Below, piece by piece: positions 1 to 64,000 of a stretch of DNA of 64,000 bases. The notes beneath the pieces were generated by a model. That model saw only the letters and a program-made list of their open reading frames with translations, was not told where the DNA came from and searched no databases. The first letter of the stretch is position 1. Each line of letters opens with the position of its first letter. The stretch spans positions 209,501 to 273,500 of the forward strand of contig JAXRKP010000407.1 of the NCBI GenBank assembly GCA_037039925.1, written 5' to 3'. The position numbers and the translations under genes are program-made. This stretch comes from Doris montereyensis. Taxonomy: Eukaryota > Mollusca > Gastropoda > Nudibranchia > Dorididae.

Positions 1-468
1 AAAGCCGGATTTATGACTTAGAGTTCTGGCTGTAAAAGTTGCGCGAGAGGTTTGTGGAATCATCGACTTATTCCCTCCTAAAACAGCTCTCAATTATAGT
101 AAACAAACGCACTAGAGCCCTCAAACAGCTGACAAGAAACAGTGGAAAATAGCTCCAGCTGGATCTGGTCAAGGAGAAATGAGAGCTTGCTTCATATAAG
201 ATAACAATGTCAACTAGGTATGGATGTACAAATGGCAGCGTGGCAAAAAGCAATGATTAACTAGAATAGTCAAGCAACAACGAGCACATTATTGTTGAGC
301 ACCTACCCATTTGTAAAATTATATATTCGGTATTGCCTTTATTATCATTGTGTCTATTTAATCTTTTTGTCAATATTATAGATTTTTTTAATGTATAACG
401 CCACAAGCTTGTTCTCTTAAACGAGATATGTGTGCTCTATAAATGTCTATATTATTATTATTAGTATT

Positions 469-501
<33 letters not shown>

Positions 502-612
502 GTTCATGATTTACAGGAACTTTATTATTATTAAAATTTTTGGATTATGTGTGAAATGCAAATTTAAAAAAGGTGAATTTGACTCACGCTGTAGGTTGTA
601 TCTGTTCCGCAG
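1..612. other. Intron left of exon 1
   Basis: Holds a TTA/ATT microsatellite at about 452-500. No other element recognised. Confidence 0.6.
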
Positions 613-63259
<62,647 letters not shown>

Positions 63260-64000
63260 GTAAATGGTTGGATTCAGTCATGCAGAACTTATTACAATTT
63301 TCATTATAATGTTTAATAGCTTTTTTTATTTATGTTTACTCTTAGAATTTTTGATGTCTTATACTTCTATTCATTAAACATTGAAGTCTGTCGTTAAAAG
63401 GCAGAAGTAGGCTTGAGACGGTAAGATCAGGGGAGGGGCTTGAAATGGAGTGCTCTTAGGACCAATGTTGTGCCACGGGAAAGACACTCAACGCTGTCTT
63501 CTCCACTCCATCCATGTGCACATGGGTATTAGCTGTAAAGCATATGACACACCAATGTGGACATCCACAATGGCCGCTCCACATTATAATGCTACTGAAA
63601 CTGCAAAAGAGCCCTTGTTCTATGAACTTGACAGCCTGGCAGGAGTTTTACCTTCTTATTTCATTCTGTACTGAGTATTGAGGAGGGCCAATCCTGCCTC
63701 TGTATTTCACCGCTGCCAGTCACAATCCGCACATGAAACATTTGACAGCTTTTGAGAAAGACGTTCAAAACTCATAAACATTTGACAGAAATGTTTACCA
63801 TTACGGATAAAACATTGGTTGAATTCGAATGGTATAGTTTGGAGCTGACAGGGAAAGTTATTTTTAGATGTTTGAGAAAGAACACAATATGTTTTTCCAA
63901 AATTGCTCTGTACGCGGATGGCAACCAGCAACAGCAATATGTTGTGGCTTTGGAAGTATGAGAAGTGGTCGAAATAAATGCAATGGAGTAAAGGAGATCT
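63260..64000. other. Intron 51, mostly unrecognised
   Basis: 63425-63545 weakly resembles the SINE family A body (GGGAAAGACACTCAACGC, CACTCCATCCATGTGCACAT). An open frame at 63752-63961 ends YADGNQQQQYVVALEV; I could not tie it to VPS13B or to a known element. Confidence 0.4.

Noticed and set aside
63752..63961. Candidate next VPS13B exon ending YADGNQQQQYVVALEV
   Set aside because: No clear match to the expected human segment, no suitable acceptor-donor pair with phase 0; left unassigned.

Overview
This is a window of animal nuclear DNA, AT-rich and intron-dense, most likely from a mollusc or another lophotrochozoan. That placement is an inference from small exons in a sea of introns, tRNA-headed SINEs, LINE fragments with endonuclease and reverse transcriptase, and long GA/CT tracts; the species cannot be named from the sequence. 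Almost the whole window is one plus-strand gene, the orthologue of VPS13B (COH1), a bridge-like lipid transfer protein of the Golgi. I could place 51 internal coding exons between 613 and 63259, about 9.4 kb of coding sequence or roughly 3,140 residues. Both gene ends lie outside: the first exon seen follows the N-terminal chorein tip, and the last lies inside the VAB (VPS13 adaptor-binding) domain, so the ATG2_C-like and PH-like C-terminal parts are downstream. No other protein-coding host gene is supported.

Layout: 0.6-7.5 kb, exons 1-10, with a 44-bp minisatellite grown from the exon 7 donor site. 7.5-13.3 kb, one large intron with a GA tract and a decayed DDE-transposase-like gene. 13.3-39.8 kb, exons 11-35 with many tandem arrays and SINEs. 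39.8-44.5 kb, an intron carrying a nearly complete but broken minus-strand EN-RT LINE. 44.5-64 kb, exons 36-51 (end of the groove and the start of VAB), with a 460-bp CT tract and a 54-bp minisatellite grown from the exon 47 donor site.

The exons fit each other well. All but three of the splice joins are in phase as read, all introns are GT-AG, and residue order follows human VPS13B throughout. Against that, the reading frame needs about fifteen single-base corrections, mostly a missing base in a homopolymer. This looks more like an unpolished long-read assembly than a pseudogene, because I saw no in-frame substitution stops and no splice-site loss.

The most interesting pattern is that three exon-donor junctions and one acceptor-exon junction of this gene have been tandemly duplicated, giving arrays of up to about 18 near-identical 5' splice sites next to the real one. 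Several interspersed repeat families (two tRNA-derived SINEs and three anonymous families of about 130, 420 and 300 bp) recur in the introns and can be defined from this window alone.
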